64,000 bases of DNA, taken from Burkholderiaceae bacterium (GTDB taxonomy: Bacteria; Pseudomonadota; Gammaproteobacteria; Burkholderiales; Burkholderiaceae_C). Location: NCBI GenBank assembly GCA_024235855.1, contig JACKLN010000004.1, positions 1 through 64,000 of the forward strand. The letters run 5' to 3'. Shown here one piece after another: positions 8,980 through 18,030 of the stretch. The first letter of the stretch is position 1. The number at the start of each line of letters is the position of its first letter. The notes beneath the pieces were generated by a model. That model had not been told where the DNA came from and made no database searches. It was given only the letters and a program-made list of their open reading frames with translations. The position numbers were made by a program, and so were the translations under genes.

Positions 8980-10972
8980 ACGCCGCCGCGGCCGACTGGT
9001 AGCCGGCCAGCAGCGCCGGCCAGTCGTCCTCGGCCCAATGCCAGCGGGCCAGCCTGCCCGCTTCCTTGCGCAGCGAGCGCCGCAGGCGTTCGAGGTTGGC
9101 CGCCTGCCAGGGGCCGGGCGCGCGCACGGCGCCGCGGTCGAAATCGATGATCCACACGCGGCCGGCGGCCGGCGCTGCCTCATCGGGCGCGTGCATCAGG
9201 TTGTGGCAGTTCAGGTCGGCGTGGTCCACGCCGTGGGCGTGCAGCGCACCGATGGCCGCGCCCACGGCCTGCCACTCTTCGGCGCGGAGCGGCCGCTGCT
9301 GCAGGGTGACGCTCAGGTCCTGTGCGCCGTCCAGCCGCTGCACCAGGATGTCGGCCCGGTAGTGCAGCGGCCCGGCCGGCTGCCAGCGCGCCGCCGCCGG
9401 CCGCGGTACCGGCAGGTCCCAGCCGAGCAGGCGCTGCAGCAGCGCGAACTCGGCCATCGCCCGTGAACGCCCACGCGGCTCGCGCAGGAATCGGTCGTGG
9501 ATCAGCCGCCCCACCAGCCCGCCGCGGCGGTAGTGGCGCAGCAGCAGCACGTGGTCGCCGGTGCGCTGCCACCAGACGGTGCCGCGGCCGCTGCCGTGGC
9601 CGGCGGGCGTGCCGGTGGTCGGGTCGAACGGTGCCTGCGCGGGCGTCGGCAACAGCCCGGGGTCGACCCAGACGCAGCCGTCGGCACTCGCCTGTCGCCT
9701 TGGCCGGCGGTCCAGCAGTGCCAGCAGCGGTGCCACGGTGCGCCCGGTGGCACCACCCGACCGCGCATGCAGCGCCCGCCCCCGTTCGCCGACGGCGCGC
9801 GCTGCGTCGGGGTCGAGATGCCAGGTCAGCACGGCGTCGGCCAGACTGTCGGCGTCATGCACCGACTTGACGGCATCGGCCCGTGCCAACGCGTCGAAGG
9901 CGTCGGCGAAGTTGAAGCGCGCCGGCCCCGCCAGCAGCGGCACACCGAACTGCATCGCCTCCAGCGGGTTGTGGCCGCCCACGGGCACCAGCGTTCCACC
10001 CATGAAGACGGCGCGCGACAACGCCATCCACGCGGTCAGCTCGCCCATCGTGTCGGCCAGCAGCACGGCGGTCTGCGGCGCCATCGGCTGCGCCGCGCTG
10101 CGCCGCTGCCAGCACAGACCGGACGCGTCCAGCAGCGCGGCCACCGCGTCGAAACGCTGCGGGTGGCGCGGCACCAGCACCAGCAACAGGTCCGGCGCGT
10201 CGGCTTGCAGCCGCCGCGCCGCGTCGACGACCACCGCCTCCTCGCCCTCGTGCGTGCTGGCGGCCACCCACAGCGGCCGCCCGCCGGTCCAGGTGCCGAA
10301 CTGCGCCACCAGCGCCGTGTGCGTCGGCGTCAGCGCGGTGTCGACCTTCAGGTTGCCAGTGACGTGCACCCGCGCCGGCGCGGCGCCCAGGGCCTCGAAG
10401 CGCGCGCGCGCGGCCTCGTCCTGCACCAGCAGCAGGTCCAGGGCCGACAGCAACGGCCGCGTCAGGGGGCCGAAGCGCCTGTAGCGCCGTGCCGATCCAT
10501 CCGACAGCCGCCCGTTGGCCAGCACCACGGCCGTTCCACGCGCCTGCGCCAGCGTCAGCAGGTGGGGCCAGAGCTCGGTCTCCATCACCACCAGCAGGCG
10601 CGGGTCGGCCGCGTCCAGGAAACGGCGCACGGCCCCGGGGGTGTCGAAGGGCAGGTAGGCGTGGTGCACCGTTGCGCCGCAGGCCTCGACGATGCGGGCG
10701 GACGCGGTGGGCGAGGTGCAGGTGAACACGACCGGCAGGTCCGGCCGCGCCGCGCGCAGGGCGTTGAGCAATGGCAGGGCCGCCTGCACCTCGCCCATCG
10801 ACGCGGCGTGGATGAGCACGCCCCCGCGGGCACTTGCCGGCACCGGTGCGCGCCCACGGCGTTCCGGCCAGCGTTCGCGGTAGGCCGGCACCCGCCGGCC
10901 CAGCCACCACAGCACCAGCCACGCCGCCCCGCGCAGCAGGTGCATCAGCGCCGAGTACAGGCGCAGCGCCAT
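8957..10972 (-). CDS. waaA-kdkA: Fusion of Kdo transferase (WaaA) and Kdo kinase (KdkA)
   Basis: One uninterrupted 671-residue frame holds two lipopolysaccharide core enzymes. Residues 1 to about 427 are WaaA, which transfers Kdo from CMP-Kdo to lipid A precursor. The segment starts with a membrane anchor, has the ASMGEVQAALPL motif with catalytic Glu61, and carries the late GGHNPLEA and DSLADAV motifs. Residues from about 428 to 671 form a Kdo kinase of the KdkA/protein-kinase-like fold: GVDHADLNCHNLM gives catalytic Asp586 and Asn591, and IIDFDRG gives metal-binding Asp610. The gene is last in an operon with a phosphomutase and a glycosyltransferase. A frameshift-free fusion suggests a phosphorylated mono-Kdo core. 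Confidence 0.9.
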   Translation of the reverse strand: MALRLYSALMHLLRGAAWLVLWWLGRRVPAYRERWPERRGRAPVPASARGGVLIHAASMGEVQAALPLLNALRAARPDLPVVFTCTSPTASARIVEACGATVHHAYLPFDTPGAVRRFLDAADPRLLVVMETELWPHLLTLAQARGTAVVLANGRLSDGSARRYRRFGPLTRPLLSALDLLLVQDEAARARFEALGAAPARVHVTGNLKVDTALTPTHTALVAQFGTWTGGRPLWVAASTHEGEEAVVVDAARRLQADAPDLLLVLVPRHPQRFDAVAALLDASGLCWQRRSAAQPMAPQTAVLLADTMGELTAWMALSRAVFMGGTLVPVGGHNPLEAMQFGVPLLAGPARFNFADAFDALARADAVKSVHDADSLADAVLTWHLDPDAARAVGERGRALHARSGGATGRTVAPLLALLDRRPRRQASADGCVWVDPGLLPTPAQAPFDPTTGTPAGHGSGRGTVWWQRTGDHVLLLRHYRRGGLVGRLIHDRFLREPRGRSRAMAEFALLQRLLGWDLPVPRPAAARWQPAGPLHYRADILVQRLDGAQDLSVTLQQRPLRAEEWQAVGAAIGALHAHGVDHADLNCHNLMHAPDEAAPAAGRVWIIDFDRGAVRAPGPWQAANLERLRRSLRKEAGRLARWHWAEDDWPALLAGYQSAAAAFTSPAGR

Positions 10973-10979
10973 CGGTGCG

Positions 10980-11735
10980 TCAGCGCCAGTGCTCGGCGAC
11001 CCAGGCCGTGGGCAGCACGCGGCGGTACCACTTGCCGCTGACGCCGGCGATGGCGTCCGGCGGGTTGGGCTTGCCGTGGAAGGCGATCACACGCGCACCT
11101 TCGGGGATGCGTGGCGGCAGGAACCATTGCAGCGGCCCCTTGCGCACGCAGTGGCGCTTGAAGCTACGGCACCAGGCGTCGGGCCAGTAGCCCAGCTTGC
11201 CCTGGCGGGCCAGCGTCTGCGTCACGTATTCCTGCTCGTTGCGCACCTCGCGCAGCACGGTGTCCTTGTGGGCTGCCAGGTGCGTGATCAGGTCGGCATG
11301 GGCGCCGATGGTGTAGCGGTAGACCGAGGTGTTGCCCGTGTCGTCACGCTTGTCCCACTCCTTGATCACCAGGAACTCGCCCGGGTGGTCGAAGAAGGGG
11401 CCGAGGTCGTCGACGATGACCACGTCCAGGTCGATGAACAGCGTCGGCCCGCTGAGGTCGTACAGCGGCGCGGCGAAGCTCGTCACCTTCAGCCAGCCGT
11501 GGCCCTTGGTCCAGGGCAGGCGCTGGTCGAAGTCGGCAAAGCCCACGCGTGGCAGGTCGAAGACCTCCACCGCCGGGTCGATGCCGGCGGCGTCGTCGGT
11601 CAGGCAGACGAAGCGGTGCGGCCGGTGCAGGTGGCGCGCCACCATCGAGCGCAGACGGTTGACGTAGTCGGCCCCGTACTTGGTGCCCCACTTGACGCAC
11701 AGGACGTTGACCGGCGCGGCCGTCGCTGCAGGCAT
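10980..11735 (-). CDS. Small glycosyltransferase-like protein (DXD motif)
   Basis: A 251-residue cytosolic protein starting at the ATG two bases after the phosphomutase stop. It begins NVLCVKWGTKYGADYVNRLR and has a DLDVVIVD segment (a DXD-type nucleotide-sugar/metal site) near residue 105, a layout seen in GT8-like transferases and capsule-type transferases. The C-terminal HGKPNPPDA is also typical of such hypothetical glycosyltransferases. It lies between genes for a hexose-phosphate mutase and WaaA-KdkA, seven bases before the latter, so it probably adds a sugar to the LPS core. Donor and acceptor are unknown. Confidence 0.65.
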   Translation of the reverse strand: MPAATAAPVNVLCVKWGTKYGADYVNRLRSMVARHLHRPHRFVCLTDDAAGIDPAVEVFDLPRVGFADFDQRLPWTKGHGWLKVTSFAAPLYDLSGPTLFIDLDVVIVDDLGPFFDHPGEFLVIKEWDKRDDTGNTSVYRYTIGAHADLITHLAAHKDTVLREVRNEQEYVTQTLARQGKLGYWPDAWCRSFKRHCVRKGPLQWFLPPRIPEGARVIAFHGKPNPPDAIAGVSGKWYRRVLPTAWVAEHWR

Positions 11736-11737
11736 GT

Positions 11738-13141
11738 TCAATGCGCCGCCGCGGCGACCTCGGCGTCGGGCTTGACGCCGCGCAGCGCCGTCATCATGGC
11801 GGTCTCGATGCGCTTGAGCGCGCCCTTGGTGTGGCCCTCGAAGCGCAGCACCAGCACCGGCGTGGTGTTGGACGCGCGGATCAGGCCGAAGCCGTCGGGC
11901 CAGTCCACGCGCACGCCGTCGATGGTGTTGACCTGCGCGCCGGCGAAGGTCAGGCGGCCGTCGGCGACCCGCGCCTGAAGTTCGGCCACCGCCGCATGGT
12001 GCTCGCCTTCGGCGCAGTGCACGTTGAGCTCGGGCGTGTTGTGGCTGGTGGGCAAGGCGTTGAGCACCTTGCTCGGGTTCTTCGCCCGCGACAGGATCTC
12101 CAGCATGCGCGCCGCGGTGTAGGTGGCGTCGTCGAAGCCGTACCAGCGCTCGCCGAAGAAGATGTGGCCGCTCATCTCGCCGGCAACCGGCGCGCCGATC
12201 TCCTTCATCTTGGCCTTGATCAGCGAGTGCCCGGTCTTCCACATCAGCGGCTTGCCGCCAGCGGCTTCGATGGCCGGGGCCAGGCGCTGGCTGCACTTGA
12301 CGTCGAAGATCACCGTGCCCCCCGGGTTGCGGCTCAGCACGTCCTGCGCCAGCAGCATCAGCTGGCGGTCGGGGTGGATGATGCGGCCGTCCTTGGTCAC
12401 CACGCCCAGGCGGTCGCCGTCGCCGTCGAAGGCCAGGCCGAGCTCGGCGCCAGTGGCCTTCACGGTGGCGATCAGCTCGGTGAGGTTCTCCGGCTTGCTG
12501 GGGTCGGGATGGTGGTTGGGGAAGTCGCCGTCGACCTCGCTGTAGAGCTCGGTCACGGTGCAGCCGAGCGAACGCAGGATGGCCGGCGCCGACGCGCCCG
12601 GGATGCCGTTGCCGGAATCGACCACGATCTTCATCGGACGCGCCAGCCTGGCGTCGCCGGCGATGCGGGCGCTGTACTCCGGCACGATGTCCATCTTCGC
12701 GCTGCGGCCCGTGCCCTTGGCGTAGTCGCCGGTCTCGATGCGGCGGCGCAGGGCCTGGATCTCGTCGCCGTAGATGGCGCGCCCGGCCAGCACCATCTTG
12801 AAGCCGTTGTAGTCCTTGGGGTTGTGGCTGCCGGTGACCTGGATGGCGCTGCGGCATCCGTGGGCGCCGCGGGTGGCGGCCACGTAGTAGGTCATCGGCG
12901 TGGTCACCGCGCCCAGGTCCACCACGTCCAGGCCGGTGGACTTCAGGCCGCGGATCAGTGCCTTGACCAGCCCCGGGCCCGAGAGCCGGCCGTCTCGGCC
13001 CACGGCCACCGCCTTCTCGCCCTCGGCCACGGCCTGGCTGCCGAAGGCCCGGCCCAAATGCAGCGCGAAGCGTTCGTCGATGGTCTGGCCGACGATGCCG
13101 CGGATGTCGTAGGCCTTGAAGACGGATGCGTGGACTTTCAT
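11738..13141 (-). CDS. Phosphomannomutase/phosphoglucomutase
   Basis: A 467-residue alpha-D-phosphohexomutase of the AlgC/ManB type. It interconverts hexose 1- and 6-phosphates, supplying nucleotide sugars for LPS and exopolysaccharide. The phosphoserine loop VTGSHNPKDYNG carries Ser105, the metal loop DGDGDRLG is intact, and the sugar-specificity loop GEMSGHIFF and the phosphate-binding loop RASNTTPVLVLRFEG near the C-terminus are present. It starts at ATG 13141 and leads a three-gene operon with spacings of 2 and 7 bases. A 131-base divergent region separates it from the sensor kinase gene. Confidence 0.94.
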   Translation of the reverse strand: MKVHASVFKAYDIRGIVGQTIDERFALHLGRAFGSQAVAEGEKAVAVGRDGRLSGPGLVKALIRGLKSTGLDVVDLGAVTTPMTYYVAATRGAHGCRSAIQVTGSHNPKDYNGFKMVLAGRAIYGDEIQALRRRIETGDYAKGTGRSAKMDIVPEYSARIAGDARLARPMKIVVDSGNGIPGASAPAILRSLGCTVTELYSEVDGDFPNHHPDPSKPENLTELIATVKATGAELGLAFDGDGDRLGVVTKDGRIIHPDRQLMLLAQDVLSRNPGGTVIFDVKCSQRLAPAIEAAGGKPLMWKTGHSLIKAKMKEIGAPVAGEMSGHIFFGERWYGFDDATYTAARMLEILSRAKNPSKVLNALPTSHNTPELNVHCAEGEHHAAVAELQARVADGRLTFAGAQVNTIDGVRVDWPDGFGLIRASNTTPVLVLRFEGHTKGALKRIETAMMTALRGVKPDAEVAAAAH

Positions 13142-13272
13142 GCGCGCCGGAAAGGTGAGCCAGGGATGCGCCGGATTGTAGGGACCGGGACCGGCTTGCC
13201 ATCCGTCGCGCCGGCTGTCGATTCGTCGCCACCGGCCGGGCCCGCGGCGGCCACCTGCCTACACTGCCCGCC

Positions 13273-14412
13273 ATGGCTGCATTGACCCGTCACACGCTGG
13301 ACCTGGCCTGGAAGTCCTGGATCGGCAACGACCTCGAACCCCACGGCCCGGGCTGGCTGCAGTGGGTCATCACCGGGCTGTTCTGTGCCGTGATCGCGCT
13401 GTGCTTCACGGTGCTGGGCTTCGCGCTCAACGCCTTCGATGGCGGCCGGGCCTGGACCCGACCGGACCTGTGGCTGCAGTGGTTCGGCAAGAACTACGTG
13501 GTTTCCGGCACCATCGGCTACCTGATCCACGGGATGTTCGCACTGCTGATCCCGACCATCGGCAAGGCCCGCATCCGCGGCTGGAGCGACGAGCGGCGCT
13601 CCGTGTTCTTCGGCGCCGTGCCGATCGTCGGCGTGATCGTCGGCTGGCCGCTGGGGGTGGCGCTGATGGCCGGCGGCGCACCGCAGTGGATGCGCGAGAT
13701 CGGCGCCGGCACGGTCGTGGGCATCGTGCTGATCTCCCTGCTGATCAACTTCATCGTCTACCAGGTGTTCAGCGCCAAGCAGCGCGAGGTGCTGGCCGAA
13801 CGGCGTGCGGTGGAGGCCCAGCTGCGCCTGCTGCAGGCGCAGATGGAGCCGCACTTCCTGTTCAACACGCTCGCCGGCGTGCAAACGATGATCGACATCG
13901 AGCCCGAGCGCGCGAAGCGGCAGCTGGAGTCGTTCACCGACTACCTGCGCGCGTCGATCGACAGCCTGCGCACCGAGGACAGCGCGCTCGGGCGCGAACT
14001 GGACCTGGCACGCAGCTACCTCGCGCTGATGCAGCAGCGCATGGAAGACCGGCTGGAGTTCCGGATCGATGTCGACCCGGCGCTGGCCGGCCGACCCCTG
14101 CCCCCGCTGCTGCTGCAGCCCCTGGTGGAGAACGCCATCCACCACGGCCTGGAACCGAAGATCGAGGGCGGCCACGTGCACATCACTGCCCGCGAGGATG
14201 GCGGCGCGCTGGTCATCGAGGTGCGCGACGACGGCCTGGGGCCGGACGGCCCGAAGCGCCCGGGCGGCGTGCGCGGCAACGGCATCGCGCTGGACAACAT
14301 CCGCCGGCGGCTGGAAGGCCGCTGGGGCGACCGCGCCACACTGGAGATCGCCGCCGCCGACCCCGGCACACTGGCCCACCTGCGCCTGCCCCTGGAGACG
14401 CCCGCCCGATGA
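13273..14412 (+). CDS. LytS-type sensor histidine kinase
   Basis: A 379-residue membrane kinase of the YehU/AlgZ/LytS class. Four hydrophobic segments fill the first 165 residues. The phosphoacceptor His194 is in MEPHFLFNTLAGVQ, the signature of the His_kinase (PF06580) family. The ATPase domain has an N box (LVENAIHHGLEPK), G1 (DDGLGPDG) and G2 (GNGIALDNI). No periplasmic sensing domain of note is seen, so the signal is probably sensed in the membrane. It overlaps the response regulator gene by four bases (ATGA). Confidence 0.93.
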   Translation: MAALTRHTLDLAWKSWIGNDLEPHGPGWLQWVITGLFCAVIALCFTVLGFALNAFDGGRAWTRPDLWLQWFGKNYVVSGTIGYLIHGMFALLIPTIGKARIRGWSDERRSVFFGAVPIVGVIVGWPLGVALMAGGAPQWMREIGAGTVVGIVLISLLINFIVYQVFSAKQREVLAERRAVEAQLRLLQAQMEPHFLFNTLAGVQTMIDIEPERAKRQLESFTDYLRASIDSLRTEDSALGRELDLARSYLALMQQRMEDRLEFRIDVDPALAGRPLPPLLLQPLVENAIHHGLEPKIEGGHVHITAREDGGALVIEVRDDGLGPDGPKRPGGVRGNGIALDNIRRRLEGRWGDRATLEIAAADPGTLAHLRLPLETPAR

Positions 14413-15170
14413 CACTCGCCCTGATCGCCGACGACGAACCCGCCTTGGCTCGCCACCTGCAGCGCGAACTGGCCGCGCTGTGGCCCGACCTGCAGTTCAC
14501 GCCGCTGGCGCGTCACGGCGTCGAGGCCGCGGAGCAGATCGCCGCGTTGCGTCCCGACGTCGCCTTCCTGGACATCCAGATGCCCGGCCTCACCGGCCTG
14601 GAGGTGGCCCAGGGCATCGAGGGCGACACGCGCGTGGTCTTCGTCACCGCCTACGACGAGTACGCCGTGCAGGCCTTCGAACAGCAGGCGCTGGACTACC
14701 TGCTCAAGCCGGTCAAGGCCGACCGCCTGCAGCGCTGCGTGCAGCGCCTGCAGCAGGCGCTGCAGGCCCCGGCGGCGCCCGACGCCCGCCTGGCCGAGGC
14801 CCTGCAACGGCTGCTGCCGGCGGGTGCGGCGGCGGCAGCGCCCCAGCGCCTGCGCTGGATCCGCGCCAGCGCCGGCGAGGTGATGCACCAGATCCCGGTG
14901 GAACAGGTGCTGTTCTTCCAGGCCGACGACAAGTACACCTGCGTGCAGACCGCCACCGCGGAGCACCTGATCCGCACGCCCATCGTCGAGCTGCTGCCCC
15001 AGCTGGACCCGGAGGTCTTCGCGCAGGTGCACCGCTCGACCGTGATCAACCTGGCCCATCTGGCCGGCACCCGGCGGGACGAGGCCAGCCGGCTGTTCCT
15101 GCGCCTGCGTGACTTTCCGCGCGAACTGCCGGTCAGCCGGGCCTACGTGCATTTGTTCAAGGCCATGTAG
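14409..15170 (+). CDS. LytTR-family response regulator
   Basis: A 253-residue partner of the upstream kinase. The receiver domain contains DD at residues 8-9, phosphoacceptor Asp55 in FLDIQMPGLTG, a Thr in VTAYDEYA and Lys in LLKPVKA. The C-terminal LytTR DNA-binding domain (about residues 150-253) has VLFFQADDKYTCV and the typical QVHRSTVINL motif. The start ATG overlaps the kinase stop. AlgR/LytR relatives control envelope, polysaccharide or motility genes. Its targets cannot be read here. Confidence 0.93.
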   Translation: MTLALIADDEPALARHLQRELAALWPDLQFTPLARHGVEAAEQIAALRPDVAFLDIQMPGLTGLEVAQGIEGDTRVVFVTAYDEYAVQAFEQQALDYLLKPVKADRLQRCVQRLQQALQAPAAPDARLAEALQRLLPAGAAAAAPQRLRWIRASAGEVMHQIPVEQVLFFQADDKYTCVQTATAEHLIRTPIVELLPQLDPEVFAQVHRSTVINLAHLAGTRRDEASRLFLRLRDFPRELPVSRAYVHLFKAM

Positions 15171-15172
15171 GG

Positions 15173-15186
15173 CTGACCGGGGTCAA
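15173..15186. promoter_or_regulatory. Fnr/Dnr-like box upstream of the Cache protein gene
   Basis: CTGAC-CGGG-GTCAA matches the TTGAC-N4-GTCAA Crp/Fnr-family pattern except for the first base. It lies just past the response regulator stop, with its centre about 101 bases before the ATG at 15281. If used, it would place the Cache protein and chemoreceptor under anaerobic or NO control like the denitrification genes. A single match of this length in high-GC DNA can arise by chance. Confidence 0.4.
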
Positions 15187-15280
15187 GGAAACCTCAAGTT
15201 CAGGCGGTGGCGCCCGAAAAGTCCGAACACGGGTGCACCGGAAGTGCCTCGTGTCAGCCACTTCTTCAGGAGCCAACGCC

Positions 15281-15772
15281 ATGAAATTCGTCCCCACCCT
15301 GGTCGCCAGCGCGCTGCTGGCCGCGTCGACCCTGTCCTTCGCCGCGCCCGACCCCAAGGCCACCATCGCCGACCTCGACGCCCGCCTGGCCAAGATCGGC
15401 GCCCCCAAGCTGGACGGCACCGTGCAGGTCGCCGGCCAGGACGTACCGGCCATCTACTTCGGTGACCGCCGCATCAACAACAACTTCGACGTCGTCGACG
15501 CCATCCGCAAGACGCACCAGGCCACGGCCACCGTGTTCGTGCGCGACGGCGAGGAGTTCGTGCGCGTGAGCACCAACGTGCTGACGCCCGAAGGCAAGCG
15601 CGGCCTGGGCACCAAGCTGGCCCGCAACGCCGCCTACGCCGCGCTGGACGCCGGCAAGCAGTACTGCGGCCCGATCGACGTGCTCGGCACCAAGTTCGAG
15701 AGCTGCTACAACCCGATCAAGGACGCCAGCGGCAAGATCATCGGCGCCAGCTACATCGGCCACAAGCAGTAA
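15281..15772 (+). CDS. Secreted stand-alone Cache-domain protein
   Basis: A 163-residue protein with a clear signal peptide (MKFVPTLVASALLAASTLSFA). The rest is a single Cache domain of the Cache_3/Cache_2 type: ATVFVRDGEEFVRVSTNV, GTKLARNAAYAALDAGKQYCG and a PIKDASGKIIGASYIG close. Such domains normally form the periplasmic sensor of chemoreceptors or kinases, but here there is no membrane anchor or signalling domain. The next gene, 15 bases on, is a chemoreceptor with a different periplasmic region, so this may be a soluble ligand-binding partner. Two cysteines (in KQYCG and FESCYN) could form a disulfide. A Fnr-like box lies upstream. Confidence 0.8.
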   Translation: MKFVPTLVASALLAASTLSFAAPDPKATIADLDARLAKIGAPKLDGTVQVAGQDVPAIYFGDRRINNNFDVVDAIRKTHQATATVFVRDGEEFVRVSTNVLTPEGKRGLGTKLARNAAYAALDAGKQYCGPIDVLGTKFESCYNPIKDASGKIIGASYIGHKQ

Positions 15773-15787
15773 GCCGGGGGCCGCACC

Positions 15788-17566
15788 ATGAAGACCTCCC
15801 TCCACCTGGGACGGTGGCTGAACCGCATGCCGGTCGGCCGCCAGTTGTTCACCGGCTTTGCCACCGTGCTGGTGCTGACGCTGGCCGTCGGTGCTGCCGG
15901 CCTTGTCGGCCTGCGCAGCGTGGACGCGGAGGCCGTGGCGCTGTCGGAGAAGTGGCTCAAGGGCGTGGGCGACCTGTCGGACGCCCGCGCCCTCGTCGTC
16001 GAGACGCGCGAGTTCGAGCTCAAGCACAGCCGCACCGACGACAAGAGCTACCACTCGGAATACGAAGAGAAGATGGCCGAGTCGGCCAAGAGCCTGGGCG
16101 CCCTGGCCGAACGCTACAAGGCGCGCGTCCAAGGCGAGCAGGAAGGCGAGCTGTACGCCACCCTGGCCAAGGCCTGGGGTGAGTACCGCGCCGCCCAGGA
16201 GCGCGTGATCAAGCTCGGCCGCGAAGGCCAGCAGATGGACGCGGCCGACATCGCCGACGGCGCGTCCAGCATGGCCTTCGAGGAGGTCGTGGCCGCGCTC
16301 AACGGTCTGATCCAGTTCAACTACGACGGCGGCGAGGCCGCCAGCGAACACGTCCAGACGGTCTATGCCCAGGCGTGGACCGCGGTCTTGGCCCTGCTGG
16401 GCGGTGCCCTGGTGCTGGGCATCGGCATGGCGGTGGTCATCACGCGCCATCTGCTCAAGCAGCTTGGCGGCGAACCGTCCACCGCCGTGGCGCTGGCCCG
16501 GGCCGTGGCCCAGGGCGACCTGACCACGCGCGTCACGCTCAAGGCCGGCGACCGCGACAGCCTGCTGGCCTGGCTGCAGACCATGCAGCAGGACCTGGCC
16601 AAGGCCGTGTCCGACGTGCGCCGAGGTTCGGACCACGTGGCCCACGCCAGCACCGAGATCGCCGCCGGCAACCAGGACCTGTCGGGCCGCACCGAGCAGC
16701 AGGCCGGCGAACTGCAGCAGACCGCCTCGACCATGGAGGAGCTCGGCTCCACCGTGCGCAACAACGCCGACAACGCCCGCCAGGCCGCCCAGCTGGCCCA
16801 GGGTGCGTCGAACGTGGCGGTGCAGGGCGGCGAGGTCGTCGGCCAGGTCGTGGAGACGATGAAGGGCATCCAGGCCAGCTCGCAGAAGATCGCCGACATC
16901 ATCGGCGTCATCGACGGCATCGCCTTCCAGACCAACATCCTGGCGCTCAATGCCGCGGTGGAAGCCGCCCGCGCCGGCGAGCAGGGGCGCGGCTTCGCCG
17001 TGGTGGCCGGCGAGGTGCGCAGCCTGGCGCAGCGCAGCGCCGAGGCCGCCCGTGAGATCAAGGCGCTGATCACGGCCAGCGTCGAGCGTGTCGAGCAGGG
17101 CACCAGCCTGGTCGACAAGGCCGGCAGCACGATGCAGGAGATCGTCGGCGCCGTGCAGCGCGTGACCGACATCATCGGCGAGATCAGCGCCGCCAGCACC
17201 GAGCAGAGCGCCGGCGTGGCCCAGGTCGGTGCGGCCATCACCCGCATGGACCAGGGCACGCAGCAGAACGCCGCGCTGGTGGAGCAGAGCGCCGCCGCCG
17301 CCGAGAGCCTGAAGCAGCAGGCCCAGCAGCTGGTGCAGGCGGTGGCGGTGTTCAAGCTCGACGCCAGCGGCGTGTCGACGGCGCCCTCGCCAAAGGCCGC
17401 CACGGCCATGCCGGCGGTGCCCGCGAAGCGCCCGGCACCTGCGCCGGCCCCGAAGGCCCCGGCCAAGTCCGTGCCCGCTCCGGCGGCGCGCGCGCCCGCG
17501 GCACCAGCCCCTGCCCCGGCACTGGCCACCGCCGATTCGGGGGACGACGACTGGCAGAGCTTCTGA
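15788..17566 (+). CDS. Methyl-accepting chemotaxis protein with C-terminal docking pentapeptide
   Basis: A 592-residue chemoreceptor. TM1 is around residues 20-42, a helical four-helix-bundle-like periplasmic domain spans about 43-195, TM2 is around 197-217 and a HAMP domain follows. The conserved signalling hairpin tip reads IIGVIDGIAFQTNILALNAA. After the methylation helices comes a long Ala/Pro-rich linker ending in DDWQSF, where DWQSF fits the CheR/CheB-binding pentapeptide (xWxxF). It is 15 bases after the Cache protein gene and probably cotranscribed with it. Confidence 0.94.
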   Translation: MKTSLHLGRWLNRMPVGRQLFTGFATVLVLTLAVGAAGLVGLRSVDAEAVALSEKWLKGVGDLSDARALVVETREFELKHSRTDDKSYHSEYEEKMAESAKSLGALAERYKARVQGEQEGELYATLAKAWGEYRAAQERVIKLGREGQQMDAADIADGASSMAFEEVVAALNGLIQFNYDGGEAASEHVQTVYAQAWTAVLALLGGALVLGIGMAVVITRHLLKQLGGEPSTAVALARAVAQGDLTTRVTLKAGDRDSLLAWLQTMQQDLAKAVSDVRRGSDHVAHASTEIAAGNQDLSGRTEQQAGELQQTASTMEELGSTVRNNADNARQAAQLAQGASNVAVQGGEVVGQVVETMKGIQASSQKIADIIGVIDGIAFQTNILALNAAVEAARAGEQGRGFAVVAGEVRSLAQRSAEAAREIKALITASVERVEQGTSLVDKAGSTMQEIVGAVQRVTDIIGEISAASTEQSAGVAQVGAAITRMDQGTQQNAALVEQSAAAAESLKQQAQQLVQAVAVFKLDASGVSTAPSPKAATAMPAVPAKRPAPAPAPKAPAKSVPAPAARAPAAPAPAPALATADSGDDDWQSF

Positions 17567-17645
17567 CGCCAGCCCACCCGGATTCAGGCATCATCGACGC
17601 GGCGGCCAGGGAACCATCCTGCCCGCCGCGTCTCCATATCGGAAC

Positions 17646-17966
17646 ATGACCATGCCATCCTCTGCCGGCCTCACCCGCTCCGGCCCGGGTTTCCTGGGTG
17701 CCCTGCTGGGCATCGTGTTCGCGTTCTTCGGCATCGTGCTGATGGTCGGCGCCCTGCTGCTCGGGTTGGTCGTGGCGGCCGGCGCGTTGCTGTGGTCGGT
17801 GTTGCGCGGCCGCAAGCCGGGGCCGGTGCGCTTCGAGTGGCGGCGCGGCACGGCGCGCGCCTGGCGCCCGGCCTCGGGCCGCCCGCCCAGCGACGAGGTG
17901 GTGGACATCGAGGTCCGCGAGATCGCCGACGAGGGCGGCAAGCCGCCGCGGGGCAGAGGCCTTTGA
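17646..17966 (+). CDS. Small membrane protein of unknown function
   Basis: A 106-residue protein. Residues about 14-50 are strongly hydrophobic (two close membrane segments: FLGALLGIVFAFFGIVLMV and GALLLGLVVAAGALLWSVL). A basic region and an acidic C-terminus (DEVVDIEVREI) follow and probably face the cytosol. I do not recognise a family. Two starts, ATG 17646 and 17652, are possible. It stands alone between a chemoreceptor and the ada-alkA gene. The coding call rests on hydrophobic pattern and an open gene-sized slot. Confidence 0.6.
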   Translation: MTMPSSAGLTRSGPGFLGALLGIVFAFFGIVLMVGALLLGLVVAAGALLWSVLRGRKPGPVRFEWRRGTARAWRPASGRPPSDEVVDIEVREIADEGGKPPRGRGL

Positions 17967-18030
17967 TCGGCGCCGGACCACAGGTCCGGAAACGGCGAGC
18001 GACATCGCCACCGCGGGCTACGATGCCCGC

